NCBI GenBank assembly: GCA_037127315.1
Contig: JBBBDQ010001122.1
Coordinates: 5,659,001 to 5,723,000 of the forward strand
DNA: 64,000 bases
Reading direction: 5' to 3'
From: Ascarosepion bandense
Lineage: Eukaryota > Mollusca > Cephalopoda > Sepiida > Sepiidae
Each line of letters begins with the position of its first letter. Position 1 is the first letter of the stretch. Shown piece by piece: positions 9,900 through 22,329 of this stretch. The notes beneath the pieces are model-generated. The model worked only from the letters and a program-made list of their open reading frames with translations. It ran no database searches and was not told the origin of the DNA. Position numbers and translations under genes: made by a program.

Positions 9900-12800
9900 C
9901 AAGGTTGAAATATGGAAGCTAAGAAAACCACTTGGAAACAAACTGAGAAATGCATGAAAATCAATAAGAAATGCAATGCCAGCAATGCTAACTCAGAAAG
10001 ATAAGAATAGAATGTATAGATCAGAGAACAGATAAGGATAAAATATTCCATATGAGGGATGAAGTGGCAAAAATGGGAGTAAGTAGAACACATAGTAAAA
10101 AGAAAAGATAACCTAGCTTTAAGTTGATTGAGTGGCTTCTACTTGATAGCAAAGTAGAAAAAAATCGTTTTAATACTATTGTTTACCCAAAACAATGCCT
10201 ATGAGGTACTCAAGGTAGAGGGTCATTAAATGTGGCTGCTCTAAGGGTGTACAAGGCATTAGTAAGAGGTGCATATTATAAAGATATATATAGAAATCAG
10301 ATCGATGGGTATGCTGATAAAACATAATTGTCATTGTTGTTATGGAAATTGTTAGGAATGGTCTTTCAGGAGGACTTGCGATATATACACATTTGTGGTG
10401 GGTGCTAAAAGATTCTTGGCTTAATCAAGAAGAAATTTCAAAAATATATTTTTGATGTTTGGTTCAATTTTGAGAAGTGGGTTGACCTAGACTTTTTAGT
10501 ATCCTATCACATGCTCACTCACTCACTCACTCCCTCACACAAGGTGACTTATAGTATAAAAAATCAGGATTCGCAAAATTAAGTTTAATTCTATCTAAGA
10601 CTGCTTATGTTCCCTTTGCATTTATCTTTAGAGAAGGCATTGTTATAGGGGGAACACACCTATTCCTCAGATAATGGACTCTCCCTCCTATATTAATAAG
10701 AATTAACAGGAAGTTAACTTGCGAAGTTCTTGCAAGTTCTTTAGAGTTCTATTGGAGTTCAGTAGAACTACTAGGCAGTTGATATTAGTCAGCAGTTAGC
10801 CAAATACTAAGGAGTCAGTTTTCAGTGGAAGGTTACCAAGTTCCTAACATTTTGTGTGCGTTAAGTCGATTAGTAACCGGCATAGCACGATTATAATCTT
10901 CAGTGCAAAAACTACTCCACAACAGGCATGAACTCAGTTCTCCTTGTGTCATGTTCTACATGTGTGATTACTGACTCTAGCATAAGCTAGACTTATGTCT
11001 ACTTTTTGACTAGAGCAGAAGTTGCAAAACTGCAGCTTGCATGCCACATGCAGCTCTTTGACTTTTAATATGCTGCTTGTGGAAACGGCTGAGCTCCTTT
11101 TTTCATCACAGTTAATATAAAAAAAAAAAATTCAAACCTTATAATTATTTACTGGGTATGAATTGAGACCCCATTAGATTAAAACATAAGTTTAATGTTC
11201 ATAGTTGGTAAAAAATATCTAAGAATTTAAATCTTAATTTTAATGCGAAGTCTGAATGAGACCTTGTTCTTTAGTGCTGAAGGAAGGAATGGTGAAAGGC
11301 AGAAGGGTTAATGAAATTTACGGTCAGCAAGGGTGACTGAGGTAAGGGGAATAAGGGGACTGCACTTACATCAAATTAATGCAGTGTAACACAAGACATT
11401 ATGGCCTCCTCAAATTGTAAGAAATTAAAATATGAAGATGAGAACATAATATGGAGAAGATATAGTCATATCTTCCCCAAGGAAATTTGTACAAAAGTGA
11501 AGTTAACCAGAATTTGAATTTGGTTTGTTAATTTCTAGTTCTGTGTGTGTGTGTGTGTGTAAAATCTCATTCCTTGATGTTGATTATAGAACTATAATCC
11601 AAAGAATTTACTACTTAACTATATAAAAACAAACCCTACCATTACAAACTCTTGTTTTCTAAATTATGATAGTCAATATCTGGAATGATATATTCCTCTT
11701 CCCAAAGAATATTTCTGAGCAAGCTGAAATGCATAAAACAAACATTAGTCAATAATAATTTTCTCAAATGCATCATTGATAATTAAAGTTATTTTTACAA
11801 AAATACACAATACCAGTCACAAAAGTACTATACAACAAGGCATCAACATATTTTACTGCAACCATATGCACAATAATTATAAGCAAGAGGAATTCACTAT
11901 ACAAAGAATCATTAAACACCATATTTTTGTTGTAATGCACAAAAAAAATATGTAAAATTTATAGCATATTACAAAAACATAGAAAACTGCAGACTTTGTC
12001 ACCAATAAAAAAAAAATCAAATATACTGATGAACAATATAGTGTATCAATTTTAATCCTCGGTACAAACTGTTTCTTATCACAAACCAATTACCTGTATT
12101 GAACATACTACCACCTCCTCCTAAAGTAGATGCTTCATATCATTTATCGGACTAAAGTGCCATAAAAATATTTATTAAATAATTATTTTCATGATGTCAC
12201 TTTTCCATATAAAAATCTATTTGCTGTATGATAAAAAAATGTAAACAAAACCAAAAATAAGATTACTTATTTTCCACTGAATTGGTCGACATTTAACCAC
12301 AAATAACAAAATTTTTGTTGATTTTATGATCACAGTTTTTGTGGGAATATTAATCAGCATTCAAAGAGCTTTCTAAACATATACAAGTTGACTATATTGG
12401 GAGATATGAAAATGTTAACGTATAGTAGCTAATACCAAAATCTGCCATTTTGAATTTAGCCCAACTCAGGAAACCCTTGTAACTCCGGCCACAGTCAAGT
12501 TTGCCACAAATTTTGTACATATTATTCTTTCACATTCTCATCTTTTCTTCACAGACATCGTTTATTAATTTACAAGAAAAAATTGGATCACAGGAAGTTA
12601 AGTTAGATTTATTAAACTCAGAAGTTTTATTGGTTAATATATTTCCCAATTTTTAATATAAATTTTTAGAAAGGAAAAGATTGTTAATCAATTTTGGGCT
12701 GTGAACTTTCTTTTTTTTTTTTTTTATAAAGCATACAACAGCAGAAATAGTTGTCTGCTTTTTGAAAGGTTTAAGACAGTGTTACTGATTGGTTAATAAA

Positions 12801-12955
12801 TACTGTGGAAATTAGAATTTGAAGTCTGTATACTGCTACTTCTGCACAAAATTGAAGTGATATCTGTGTGATCATACTTTTTCACATAATTAAGATTTTG
12901 TGATACTTCTTAAATCTATTGAATTTTTTTCTACCATTTTTATCTCGCTCATACA
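9900..12955. other. Intron 1, no supported feature
   Basis: About 3 kb with only weak traces: a decayed SINE body near 11466-11545 (TCTTCCCCAAGGAAATTTG) and a GCAGCTTGCATGCCACATGC segment near 11030-11050 that recalls decayed hAT-type MITEs. I see no coding signal. Confidence 0.4.
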
Positions 12956-12964
12956 TTACATATA

Positions 12965-13130
12965 CAGTCATCCGCAAACAGTCCTGTTTCGCTGTATCAC
13001 AGCTCATCAGTATAGTTAGACATCTGATTGCTTCCAGCCAGGATTGACATCCGACTGATTTGACATCAGTCAGAGATTCTACCTCTAAGCTATCGTCGCA
13101 AGGTGGAGGAAGGTAGATTTTAGTCTTATA
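12965..13130 (-). mobile_element. tRNA-like SINE, family 3 (TA-tailed)
   Basis: On the minus strand it has GATAGCTTAGAGGTAGAATC (A-box-like), then the CAATCCTGG region as B box, then CTGATGAGCTGTGATACAGC and GGATGACTGTATA at the 3' end. It is related to 13176-13360, 24285-24480 and 35443-35680. Confidence 0.65.
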
Positions 13131-13142
13131 TACACAATGTAA

Positions 13143-13176
13143 ACACACACACACTATATATATATATATATATATA
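13143..13176. repeat. (CA)n(TA)n microsatellite
   Basis: This tract is the 3' tail of the adjacent minus-strand family 3 SINE. Confidence 0.9.
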
Positions 13177-13360
13177 GTCATCTGCGGATAGATCTGTTTT
13201 GCTGTATCATAAGCTCATCAGTACGGTTAGACTCCAATTGCTTTTAACCTAGGATTGAAACCTGACTGAATTGGCATCAGTTGGTGATTCTACCTCTGGA
13301 CTATGGGTGCTCGGTAGAAGAGAGGCAGACTTTTTAGTGTGCATATTATCATTATACATG
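13176..13360 (-). mobile_element. tRNA-like SINE, family 3 (TA-tailed)
   Basis: On the minus strand it has ATAGTCCAGAGGTAGAATC, GGTTTCAATCCTAGG and GATGAGCTTATGATACAGC, ending GATGACTA directly in the (TA)n tract. It lies tandem to the copy at 12965-13130 in the same orientation. Confidence 0.7.
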
Positions 13361-14140
13361 CCCATTTATACACTTTTTTTCTACTAAGGGCATGCAACAG
13401 GTGTCTGTTGCAAACCTAAAAAAATTAACTTTTTAGAAATGTTATTGACTTGATAAGATTGTTATCAGAAACATATACAATTTCTTTTTTTTTTTTTTCT
13501 TTTTCTTTTCACTTAAGGTCATGACTCCTAACAGCTGTCTTGTGTGTGTGATGGCCTAAGTTTCTCCGACAATGTCCTATTCACCTGATCCATTGAAAAA
13601 GTTTCTTTCCTGTTAACGTGGAAAAAATATAAATGTTCCAGTAAATATTTTTATTTTGAAATTTCATATGTTGCCTTATTTTATGATGAAATTTCAAATG
13701 TTCATGTTGCACATGTTTGTTTTTTTTCCAATCAGATGAGTTGGCAAAGGTCTTATCCCTGGCATGCTGTTCCATTTGACAGTGTTACAGCAAAGTCGGA
13801 GAGTAGGGTGACATATTGAGTTTGTCTTTCATGATTACTCTGGTAAGGGTAGTTACTTAGTGGTACACAACTTCTTTTTGAGTAACCTGAAAATTGGTAC
13901 TAGTGAAATGGTATTAGTGACCTTCGAGAATCTCTGATATGGTAGCACACTTCACCATACTTGCAATATCTTTCTCAAGACCTTGGGTGATAGAAGGAAG
14001 TGAATTCATGCCAGGCTAAGTATTTAAAATTATCAATCTTTGAATAGTCTTCCATTCATTTTAGTTTTCATAGCATTTTATTGCAAGTGATCAGGCAATT
14101 TAATGCTTGGCCCTTGTAGACATCAATTCAGGATAAAAAT

Positions 14141-14339
14141 AAAGAAAAGTAAAACCAAGATAAGAAACCCTTCAGCAACAGCACTGGTTCAAAATTCTCT
14201 GACCGTTTGTTTCAATTGTCTCCCCACCACCACCACCAACAAGCACACTTACCTCCATATGTTCAAAGAATTTCTTTGAAAATTTCATTAACTATCAGTT
14301 ATTTTTGTAGTATGTAATATCATCACAATGTCATTCTAC
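14141..14339. repeat. Dispersed repeat, copy 2
   Basis: The partner of 6519-6735, with the same ordered blocks (CTTCAGCAAC, CTCCATATGTTC, AACTATCAGTTAT). An expanded CCA tract lies inside. Confidence 0.6.
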
Positions 14340-14394
14340 AGTGATTATTAGTAAGCCATGTAGGCTAGGAATAAAGAACAAGACTCCTATGATA

Positions 14395-14900
14395 TTTAGG
14401 AGATTCTTCTTCCTCTATGTGCCACATCCCTTCATGACTCTCCAAAACTTCCTATCCTTTGTCTTTCTCACTTTACTACTATCCATTTACACAAACTCAT
14501 CTTTCTTCCTTTCAATATGCCTTATGAGGGTTAAATTTTCCAAACCCTTCTTTCTCATTCTCTCTAAGGAATTCAACTCTCTCTTCCCAATTCTAAGTAT
14601 GTGTTTTTTGTTTCTATTTTCTCTACTCTATTCATCAAATTCTCAGTATCCTCCTGTAGAATTACGTTTCTGTTACCTCCAGTTTTATCCTCATCAGTAG
14701 TGCAATTGTCAAATATTTACTGCTATATAAGAGGATGGATATCACATTGCAATCCAGCACATTTTTTTTTCTTTGTTTCTAATGATTTTTTTCTTTGCTT
14801 AGCTTTTGGAATGCCTCTTCTGCTATTCCAATGCATGCTCAGATTTCAGTGTCATATTTTTCATCATTTATTAAAATACTTATCAGCCAACTAGCAGAAG
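14395..14900 (-). pseudogene. RTE-like LINE (family B), 3' ORF relic
   Basis: The minus strand decodes with many breaks to the C-terminal region seen best at 35735-36190. The nucleotide blocks CTCCAAAACTTCCTATCC, TATAAGAGGATGGATATCAC and AATCCAGCAC are shared with 16895-17530. Confidence 0.6.
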
Positions 14901-14989
14901 ATACCTGTCTGCATTTAAGAATTTCTTTTTCTCATTTCACCATAAAGGGGTTACTGAGAAATTGAGAAAATGTTGATAGAGAGAGAGAG

Positions 14990-15620
14990 TACATTAAAAG
15001 ACCAAGATTTAAAGAGATAGTGAATGATGATGATTGATATTGCATTTAAATGTTTTTAGGATTATAATTGACAAGAAAGCAAAAAGCTGGAAGAGAGTTC
15101 CACAAGTGAGGCAGACATACAAGATGAGAAGCAATTAACATAGAACTTAGACTAGACTTAGAAAGTTCAACAGTGATATGATGAGACCTAACTGCTCTTA
15201 AATTCATGAAGTCTGAATACCAATCAGAACAATTATCATGAAATATGCAAAAAAAAAAAATATCATGAAGTCATGTTAAGCTAGTTGGAAAGTAACTGAA
15301 GCTGAGACCCAAGTAAGGGACAATTAAATTGCAGATATTCCTTTGGATTTAGTCAAGAATCTCTAGATAGATATCAGAAGCATCAGACCAGATGTAGCAG
15401 CAATATTTAATATACAAATGGTAGACTTATAAATCTGTAAGACAGGTTCTGATGAGAATAATTGTCTGGCACAACAGAGAACCAATTTTCCTATCACCTT
15501 AATGAGTTTTTTGCCAAAAAACCACCAAAATTCTGGGAGGATGGAATCTTTCAGTTGAAGGAAAAATGTTGTGCAACTGAATGGTTCATATTTAGTTGAA
15601 TAAATATTTAATGGCATGAT
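14990..15620 (-). pseudogene. LINE family A, decayed 3' ORF fragment
   Basis: On the minus strand it keeps the pattern around IYKSTICILNIAATSG and residues before it that match the C-terminal region of family A (compare IYKSTICPCIEYCCHIWSG at 50836-51450). Many frameshifts are present. Confidence 0.6.
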
Positions 15621-15744
15621 TTTGGTTTTAATTTCTTTTAAAAATCAGCATGAATTTTACAGACAACCCATTACATCTAATAATACTAGTGCAATCAAAG
15701 ATGGTGGTGTACATTGTAAACTTTGTTTTTGTTAGTTAATTTTT

Positions 15745-15777
15745 ACATGTCAACTGTACTTGGGTTATATGATGCCA
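15745..15777. repeat. Conserved hairpin motif, decayed
   Basis: The order ATGTCAACTG...GGGTTATATGATGCCA matches the motif at 47625-47655. Confidence 0.4.
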
Positions 15778-16315
15778 TATTTTTTTGTGTGGGGCCCCAA
15801 CTCACTACTCAGTAGTAATGATCAACTAGACTAACCATTACACCATACCTATATTGTAAAGAATATAGCTCTATGGTGAGATTTATATAATTATTGTAAA
15901 ATGACTATCTGGAAATTATGATAAAAGAAAGGGAAATGAGAATAAAAGCAATATTCATAGAAAATGAATGTTGATACTTCATATAAGAAATTTCGGATCT
16001 TACAGGTAGGAGTAAAAACAAGTAAGATAAAAGAAGGACCAGTTAAAAATTAATAATAATAGACACCTACAATTGTTCTCATACAAGTTCCTTTTTATAA
16101 GTAATTGATTTTATTGCTGTCACACTTAGGTCGCCAAAAACCTGAACTAACATCTTACAGGCAGACAATCAAGTCAATAGATTAAATGCTAAATGAATTG
16201 ATCTGATTTTCTCCTTAATCGCATTTATTGATTCTTGTTTTTTTTTTTTAATTAATCAGAAGATTTAATTATTTCTCTGTTAAAATTAGCCTCTGAAAAT
16301 TGAACCAGGTCTTGG

Positions 16316-16600
16316 AAGGACACATGGCTCAGTGTTGGGTTAAGTGATCCAGTGATTTGACCCAAAGAGATATGAGTTCACTACCTGCAGAAGTGAACGA
16401 AAGTCAAGTTATTGAAAAGAAATAACTGAAACTGAGATATCCAGATAAGGCATGGCACGTGGAACTAGAACAACCTACCCCAGTAAATGAAATAAATAAA
16501 TAAAATTCAAATCACCGAAAGAAGTCTGCCAGAGCATACAACAACCCAAACATTATAAACATGGCAATAAAGATGAGGAAAAAAGTCTGAACAATGAAAA
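16316..16600 (+). mobile_element. tRNA-like SINE, family 2
   Basis: The head has ACATGGCTCAGTGTTGGG, TCCAGTGATTTGACCCAAAG and GAGTTCACTACCTGCAG. The 3' part has AAAGAAGTCTGCCAGAGCAT, ACAACCCAAAC and AAAGATGAGGA. It matches the copy at 47960-48235 block by block. Confidence 0.6.
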
Positions 16601-16838
16601 TAGTCGAGGAAGTTATTTAATTTCTACTATTATCAACATTAATAATGCTTGTTACTAAAAGTTAGTGTTTGTCATCACCTTCTCTCCAACATGATAAATT
16701 CTAGAATTGTGAAACATGATGTGCAAGTTTACAGAGTTTTCCCCAATTGAAACTTTTTAATGTATGTTTCACTGTCATATTTTAAAGTTTATGATTTTAT
16801 TTTTCCAAGTTCAGTATCTCCAAAATGCTTTATTATTT
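16601..16838. repeat. Local duplication, copy 1
   Basis: Homologous to 18517-18775 in direct orientation. Both have ATTAATAATGCTTGTTACTA, TTGTGAAACATGATGTGCA and AGTATCTCCAAA. Confidence 0.75.
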
Positions 16839-16894
16839 ATTTTTAAGCAGTTACTTTTTATAGAAAAAAAATATATGCACAATATGAATTTTCT

Positions 16895-17530
16895 TTTATG
16901 TATCATGTCCCTTCAGGACATGAAGAATCACAACTCTCCAAAACTTCCCTGTCCCTTGTTACCCTTAGCAGTTTTCTGCTTTTACTAAGGCTCCTGCCTC
17001 CAATTCCCTCAACCATTAACAGAAGCTCATCTGGTAGATGGTTGTCTGCTTTCTTCTCTTTTGCTCTTAATATGCCCTTTGTGGGTTATGTTTTGCAAGC
17101 CCTCTTTCCTCATTATATTCTCAAGGAATTTCAAGTCTCTCTTCCTGGTTCTAAGCATTCTTTCTGTTCCCATTTTCTTTGGCTTTCTTGTTGATTACTC
17201 ACTCCATCCATAGAATTTTCAGTATCCTTCTGTAGAACCAGATTTCTGCTACCCCTTAATTTTCTCTTCATTCATGGGGGGAGATTGTTCAGCATTCACT
17301 GCCATATAAGAGGATGGATATCACTGACTAATCCAGCACCCTTTTCTTTGTTTCTAACAATTTTTGTTTCTCAGCAATTTGTTTAGCCTTTGAACTGCCT
17401 CTTTTACTAGTGCAATATGTCTTTAGGTATTGGTGCTGCATTTTCTATGTTAAAACATTTCCTCGATATTTAAACTTCTGTACTTGCTTGGTGTTCACAT
17501 GGCCAATTTATAACTTGTAGCAGGACAGTG
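16895..17530 (-). pseudogene. RTE-like LINE (family B), 3' ORF relic
   Basis: A minus-strand C-terminal relic. Plus-strand blocks ATCATGTCCCTTCAGGACAT, GTAGAACCAGATTTCTGC and CAGCATTCACTGCCATATAA parallel the copies at 14395, 35735 and 42080. All frames are interrupted. Confidence 0.65.
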
Positions 17531-17656
17531 ACCCTAGTTGTGTTATACTAGTTCATGGAAAGTGATTAGTGACTTTGAAGGTATTGAGAGACTTGATAAT
17601 TCTGAGCGAAGCTGTGTAGATATTAAGAAAAAACTATGGGAGAGTGGTTTTTTGGA

Positions 17657-17862
17657 GTCAGTCAGTTAAGTGCCATACAAGATACATGCTTTGGATGATC
17701 ATGTCTCGAAAGAGACATGATTGACTGGGCAGAAGATTATCCTGAATTAAGTTGCCATTACTTTCTGCAGTAGACTGGTTGCCAGCCAAGGCTATAGAAC
17801 CCAATCTGTCCTATTGTTTAACCCATAACTGGAGGGAAGAGACGGATTAATACCTTTCCCAA
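17657..17862 (-). mobile_element. tRNA-derived SINE, family 1 (5' truncated)
   Basis: The 3' two-thirds is present on the minus strand. Homology stops at GATTAATACCTTTCCCAA, so the tRNA head is missing. Confidence 0.85.
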
Positions 17863-18404
17863 CTACTTGGAGTAGTCTGATTTAAAAAAAAAAAACAGTT
17901 TGAAAATATTAATTTAAACCCATGAAATACTTATCAGGAGGGCCTTGGAAGAGTTTGAATTTAAATTAAACTAAGATTCTGCATAACTGTCACCTGGCCC
18001 AACTCCATAACTCCAAGGAAGTTGACCTGGCATGACTAATGAGTTTGCCAAAAGTTCATAAGGTTTTTCAGTTGCTCTCGGTTTGTTTGTTTAGAGAGCT
18101 ATTGGTTGTGTTTGCATTGATTTCAATGTAATTTTGGAAACTTCAAAATCCAGGCCAAAACTGAAAAACTCTTTATAGACAAATATTTGGTTTACTTAGA
18201 GAATGTTCTTTGTTTGAGATGCTAATTAATCTCTCAAGACCTCAAAGGTTAAAAAAAAAAATAAAAAGGAACGTCTAGAACAAAGGAGCCCAATAGCTGT
18301 TGTAGTTTTAAATTTAATCTTTAATCAAATTGTTAAGAATTTTTTAACAGTGTCATTTTCTTCCACTTGGCACATTTACTCTTTTTCAGCTGGATTGTCG
18401 ACAG

Positions 18405-18516
18405 GTGGAAAGTGCAAGAGAAGAAGCAATTAACATAGAACTTATTTAGCAAGTTCAACAGTAAAATGATGAAACCTAACTGCCAATCTAGCACTGCTCT
18501 TAAATTCAAATTGTAA
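18405..18516 (-). pseudogene. LINE family A, short relic
   Basis: It shares GAAGCAATTAACATAGAACT and GTTCAACAGT with the relic at 14990-15620. It directly abuts the duplicated block that follows. Confidence 0.5.
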
Positions 18517-18775
18517 ATAGTCTAGGAAATTATTTCATTTCTGTCTGTATCAGCATTAATAATGCTTGTTACTAAAAGGTAGTGTTTATCTGTCATCACC
18601 TTTCCTCCAACATAGTTAATGCTATAATTGTGAAACATGATGTGCAGTTTTACTGAGTCCTGATATGCTCCTTTTCCACAAGTGAAACTTTTTAATAATC
18701 ACTGTCATTTTAAAGTTTAGGCCCTTTTTCCCCCCCTTTTCTTTCAAGTTTAGTATCTCCAAAGTGCTTTTATTT
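18517..18775. repeat. Local duplication, copy 2
   Basis: The direct-orientation partner of 16601-16838, about 1.9 kb away. Confidence 0.75.
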
Positions 18776-19379
18776 TTCTTCTACTTGGTACATGTACTCC
18801 TTTACAGCTGGATTGTCAAACATAGAGGAAATAGTCGATCAAATTTTCACCCAGATCAACAAAAATCCTTGTGAATTCCTCATGAGTACACAACAAACTT
18901 GAATTCAGTATATCAGCAGATTTCAACCACCTGGCCATAAATAGTTTGGTACTAGGCTGCACTAAAAGAATAAAATTTTTATTTTTTTAAACTATCAATG
19001 TTTTTCGTTAGTGTTTTGTTATGCACATCATGACTGACAATGATGCCCCCTCCCGTCTGTGGGAAATAGTCTTGCTGACACCAGTCTGTGGCACAGAAAG
19101 TTTGGAGACCAATGCACTATATGACATCCTGATGAAGCAAAATTTATTGCACTGAGTGCAAGTCACTTTCACCAAAGTGTAACCTCTGTCCCCACCCTCC
19201 CAGTATAAGTTTGAAGACACAGACAAGTGTGCTGTAATTGGGAACCAACACAAGTAATATAATTATAATTAATGAGATAACTACAAAATTTATAACATAG
19301 GATATCGATATACCTGCACATGCAAGGGGTTATGTTTGGTACTGGACAAGATGTTATACTGATGACCACACTTTTTAGC

Positions 19380-19680
19380 TTTTTGCACTTCATAGTTAGT
19401 CTTTGACTCTTGCTTTCTTTTATTACCCTGTCTAGAAGGTTGTCCTCTAGTTTCCTTTCTTAGTCTGCCATCAATACAGTGTCATCTGCATATCTTATAT
19501 AGTTAAGATTACACCCAATGGATCAATAGATCCTAATAGGGTCTCCAGCTTCTTTAGGATAACTTCACTGTAATGGTTTAATAAATCTGGTGGGGATGAC
19601 ACATCCTTGTCTTCACTCCCTATTATTTTTGTATAGCTGCTGAATATAAAATCAAAAGAATGTTTTGCTTTTGTTTGTTT
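19380..19680 (-). pseudogene. RTE-like LINE (family B), RT-core relic
   Basis: The minus strand shows IRYADDTVLMAD (the YADD box of reverse transcriptase) near 19490, preceded by a decayed LNYIRY and followed by a KETRGQ-like stretch. Stops interrupt the frame. It is the only family B piece here that reaches the catalytic box. Confidence 0.65.
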
Positions 19681-19689
19681 TTTTGCATT

Positions 19690-21106
19690 GATTTTTCAAA
19701 AGGTCAAGTTTGAGCATTTGCATTATTCATGAGAAAGAAATTAGATTAAATTTTCTTTTTCTTTTGATGTGCAAATGAACATAAAAATCACTACAAAGGA
19801 ATAAAAAAAGTAAGCAGAAGTTATGCTACCAGTTTTAAAAAAAAGTAGTCATTTGCAGTATATAACATTTATCTGAAAGCTATTCAGCCATTTTGAATAT
19901 CTGAAAAACCAGCCTTGATTATAATTTTACCACTATACTATACTACGAAGAAATACTCTCCCATGGGGTTAATGAATGACAAACCACTGATTGAGCATGG
20001 GTATTATGTGAACTTGACATTCATAATGATAGTCTTGTGTCAACACCTCCACTACAGTCCAGATTTGGCTCCCTGTAATTTTTTTGATATGATTGTTCAC
20101 CCAATACAAGGCCCAAGAGCCATTCAAGTTAGAGGGTTACTGAATGAAATTGTTATAAGGTCATAAAGGAAAGAAAAAGTGCATATTATAAGGGAATATA
20201 GGATAGACAGTGGTTACCTATAAACTTGAAGAGTTAAACTCAGTGATTGGGAAAGCCTCATTGGAATCTATTCCACAAAGTAAGTAATAGTACTGAGATA
20301 GAAGCTGAGTGGAACTTCCTCCTTACCAATGGAATACAAAGTGATTCATGATGAGATGACTATGTGTATTTCAAACCATGAGGGAAATTAAGCAGAATAT
20401 TGTAGCTGATGGCTATCCCAAGAGAAATTTTCAGATAGTGTAGCAAAGTAGAATGTTTGCTGGGACAAGTGTGAGACATGCCAGAGGGAGTTCCTGGAAG
20501 AGGAGTAAGGTGCCATTGTTTTAAGTTGACTACATTTCTTTTCTTTTTAAGTATTAAACAGCCAAATAATTTCTTGGTAGGCCTTATTTTATTTTATAAA
20601 CAATAATTTATTTCTAACTTAGTGGTCATAAATCATTCTTGATAACCAGGTTAAAGTATTCTTTTTCTGGAACAAGGAACCCTTCCCCACTAAAATCAGA
20701 ATGCATGTGCCTTCCTGTATCTGTCTAATCTGATTTCAACTTTACAGTGCCTCTGATTTATGCATTGCATATGCGTCAAGTTTAAGAAAAAAAATATATT
20801 TCAGGATTTGAATTTTAAAACACAAGAGAAAAAATATTCAGTGAGTCTTTCCTTTATGAAACTCTTCATTACATTTTAAGATTCAAATCTCAATATGATT
20901 TTCATCATTAATACATCTGTAATTGGGATATAATTTGCTACCTTCATGCATCAATAATTAATTCTGCCTATTTTCATTATGAGTATACACAAGGAGTCAA
21001 AAATTGTAGCATATATGAAATTGACATTTTAAGTATCTCTTCTCAATAGATTTTTTTCAATTATTGTTATTGGTGGTACCTGTGAAAATGTCATGGCTTT
21101 CCTGTT

Positions 21107-21143
<37 letters not shown>

Positions 21144-21160
21144 GAAGCTAAACAACATTT
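19690..21160. other. Intron 1, no supported feature
   Basis: AT-rich sequence. A short open frame at 19915-20166 contains HYSPDLAPCNFF, which resembles the C-terminal end of mariner-type transposases (HSPDLAPSDYHLF). It is a possible small relic and nothing more can be shown. A long T run lies at about 21109-21140. Confidence 0.4.
20036..20100 (+). pseudogene. Possible mariner-like transposase relic
   Basis: It translates to CQHLHYSPDLAPCNFFD. Mariner transposases end with a motif close to HDNARPH...YSPDLAPSDY. The surrounding frame shows no further recognisable transposase, and no terminal repeats were found. Confidence 0.4.
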
Positions 21161-21168
21161 ATTATATG

Positions 21169-21270
21169 TTCTTTCCATCTGTCCACGCAATCAAAACAGA
21201 ATAGTCCATTATTTATGAGGTATTGGCAGGATATAACATATGTGCTAAGGGAGGGATAAGCAGAATTAAT
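21169..21270. repeat. Dispersed repeat shared with 34555-34660
   Basis: Both carry CTTTCCATCTGTCCACG (or its variant), then AATCAAAAC, a TATTTATG region, then GGATATAAC or GGGTATAAC, then GATAAG in the same order. Confidence 0.5.
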
Positions 21271-21426
21271 ATATTGTTGTATTCTGCTTTTTTTTTTTTT
21301 CCTTTTTTCTTCTCAGCTTTGTAAATATATTTGAAGAGCCCACCATTGATAAAACAAAAACACTATCCTTGGCATCACTTACTTTTGTCTTTTTTTTTTT
21401 TTTTTTTCTACTCACACTAAAAATTT

Positions 21427-21720
21427 GTCAGTTAAGTGCCATATGTGATATACGCTTGGCCGATCATGTCTCGAAAGAGACATGGCTGACTGGACAGAAG
21501 GTTATCCCGCAGTAGGTGGCCATTACTTTCTGTGGTAGACTGGTTGCTAGCCAAGGCTATCGAACCCAATCTGCCATGTTATTTAACCCATAACTCAAGG
21601 GAAGAAACTTTCTCAAGGGTATTTGCACGTAAGTGAATGCAGGGAATTTAACTGGAATTCAAACCCGGCTCCCCGATTTCTTGTTCCAAGCCGATATCCA
21701 TTGCACCACAATGCACATCC
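21427..21720 (-). mobile_element. tRNA-derived SINE, family 1
   Basis: A nearly full-length minus-strand copy with an intact head (GTGGTGCAATGGATATCGGC on the minus strand) and B-box region GGGTTTGAATTCC. A short body deletion removes the GACGGATTAATACC block. Confidence 0.85.
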
Positions 21721-22329
21721 CACTAAAAATTAGGTAGCCTAAAAAGTCCTGTCTTTTATGTCCTCGGCTGGCATTAGGAGTATTAATTTCTCATGAACTT
21801 TATTCAAAAAGATCACTTTCAATTGCATTGTGACATTGTTTGTTTTGTTGTTTTTTTTGTTTTTTTTTTTGTTTTTTTTAAGCTGATTCTAACACTGCAG
21901 AATAAGGAAAGTAAACATACTTCACATATGCATTTTATTGACAAAAAACAATAACAATTAATGAGCACAACAGTTTACACACTTTATAGAGAGGGTATTG
22001 TCAGTTATCAGCAAATATGTCAGAAGTGTTTAGAAAAAATTTCATACTGGATTGAGTTTACTCAAGATTGAGTAAACCAGTTAAGCTTGATTTACTCGAG
22101 AATGATCAATGATATACAGTGTGATGGATTGTCAATGGTTCAAAGTAATTTACATAACTTTAGCTATGCTCTGATATGTGACATCTGTATAAATTCAAAA
22201 CAACATTTCAGTAGTCATCAACATTTTTTTTTTTATTTGAGTTTTCCTCTCAGAATTTGAGAACATTTTAAATGAAATCCTTTCATATTTTGCAAATACT
22301 ATTATTAAAGCCATAAAGGATAATACTAG

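Noticed and set aside
15778..15850. tRNA-like sequence on the minus strand (GGTGTAATGGTTAGTCTAGT)
   Set aside because: An A-box-like stretch only; no B box at correct spacing.
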